Source: Poecilobothrus nobilitatus
Taxonomy: Eukaryota; Arthropoda; Insecta; Diptera; Dolichopodidae
Assembly: GCA_947095535.1 (NCBI GenBank)
Contig: OX352774.1
Coordinates: 66,278,416-66,342,415 of the forward strand
Direction: 5' to 3'
Length of the DNA: 64,000 nt
Below are positions 63,631-64,000 of this stretch, in pieces; within the stretch, counting starts at the first letter, position 1, and each line of letters opens with the position of its first letter. The notes beneath the pieces are model-generated. The model was not told where the DNA came from, ran no database searches, and saw nothing but the letters and a program-made list of their open reading frames with translations. A program made the translations under genes and the position numbers.

Positions 63631-64000
63631 AAAAAAATATTTTTGTCAAATATTTTTTTAGCCAATGATTTCATTATACCAAACAGAAAGTTGTAAAAGG
63701 TTCTTTTTGGCCAAAATATAAATTCGCTATCGCTATATAAATCAAAAAAAAATAGGAAGAAATTTAAATCCTTTAGGTTGCCTACTAATTTTTGTGTTAA
63801 GTTAATTATTTTAAGTAATAAATCGAACTTATAAGAAACTACAAATTTTTTTTATTCATAAAAATACTGAACCTGTTATCAATTATTCTTCTATAACTTT
63901 CATTCAATTCTTTATTTAACTTCTCATTAAAATTGTTGATATTTTAAAAATTTATTGTATCTATGAATTATATTTAAAATTAAATCATAAAATCTTTTCT

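Larger units (their letters stand above)
1..64000 (-). other. bru3: bru3-like (CELF/Bruno family) gene, internal part
   Basis: The two coding exons at 49915-49963 and 7649-7774 lie in order on the minus strand and join in the same phase, so the whole window is inside one gene that extends past both ends. Neither the exon expected before the 49-nt exon (start of RRM1) nor the one expected after the RRM2 exon (RNP1 motif onward) was seen. Bruno/CELF proteins bind U/G-rich RNA and control splicing, translation and stability. Assignment to bru3 rather than aret (bru1) or bru2 rests on the RRM2 stretch ending RGPDGSSKG, which I remember as bru3/CELF3-6-like; bru1 and bru2 have a different loop there. 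Confidence 0.85.
49964..64000 (-). other. bru3: 3' part of the intron preceding the 49-nt exon
   Basis: This intron ends at the acceptor at 49965-49964 and extends beyond the right edge. It carries INE-like elements, MITEs and a possible recursive splice site near 61764. No upstream RRM1 exon was found in it. Confidence 0.8.

Noticed and set aside
1..64000. Promoters, operons, ribosome binding sites, riboswitches
   Set aside because: The sequence is eukaryotic intron; bacterial-type signals do not apply, and no fly core promoter could be supported from sequence alone.

Overview
The window is a piece of a very A/T-rich nuclear genome, most likely a fly (Diptera). It holds no bacterial-type genes. 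The only recognisable cellular gene is on the minus strand: two short exons of a CELF/Bruno-family RNA-binding protein, best matched to Drosophila bruno-3 (bru3). The 49-nt exon at 49915-49963 encodes the end of RRM1. The 126-nt exon at 7649-7774 encodes the first half of RRM2. Both have GT..AG splice sites, and their reading frames join in phase across a 42,140-bp intron. The gene runs past both window edges, so all 64 kb appears to lie inside one transcription unit and more than 99.7% of it is intron.

Layout. 1-7648: downstream intron with a perfect 143-bp tandem duplication and a tRNA-derived SINE. 7775-49914: the large intron, holding a U-rich tract next to the RRM2 exon, an INE-1/DINE-1-like Helitron relative (11719), a degenerate coding fragment (14110-14588), a foldback-like element (17901-18573), a second INE-like copy and a LINE 3' fragment (19150-20260), a cluster of three SINEs (27148-27860), a 5.2-kb Helitron candidate with internal duplications (28005-33215), an orphan 153-codon ORF (33405-33866), a LINE 3' end with an 11-bp target-site duplication (33872-34421), two more SINEs (40646, 42934), an INE-like copy interrupted by a piggyBac-like MITE (45650-46961), and a MITE at 48730-49488. 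49964-64000: upstream intron with a 418-bp MITE bearing an 8-bp target-site duplication, two further INE-like copies (one containing a 477-bp tandem repeat), a second copy of the 14-kb coding fragment, a possible recursive splice site near 61764, and a MITE remnant at the right edge.

How it fits together. The exons specify a translation and splicing regulator. The intron is a record of mobile-element history: SINEs whose 3' tail matches a neighbouring LINE, Helitron-type elements, and small DNA transposons identifiable by terminal repeats and target-site duplications. Family assignments come from reading the sequence and from remembered consensus features; no database search was possible. I found no undescribed biological system. 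The best leads are the orphan ORF, the MITE family that shares a core but has different terminal repeat arrays, the SINE/LINE pair, and the duplicated unidentified coding fragment.
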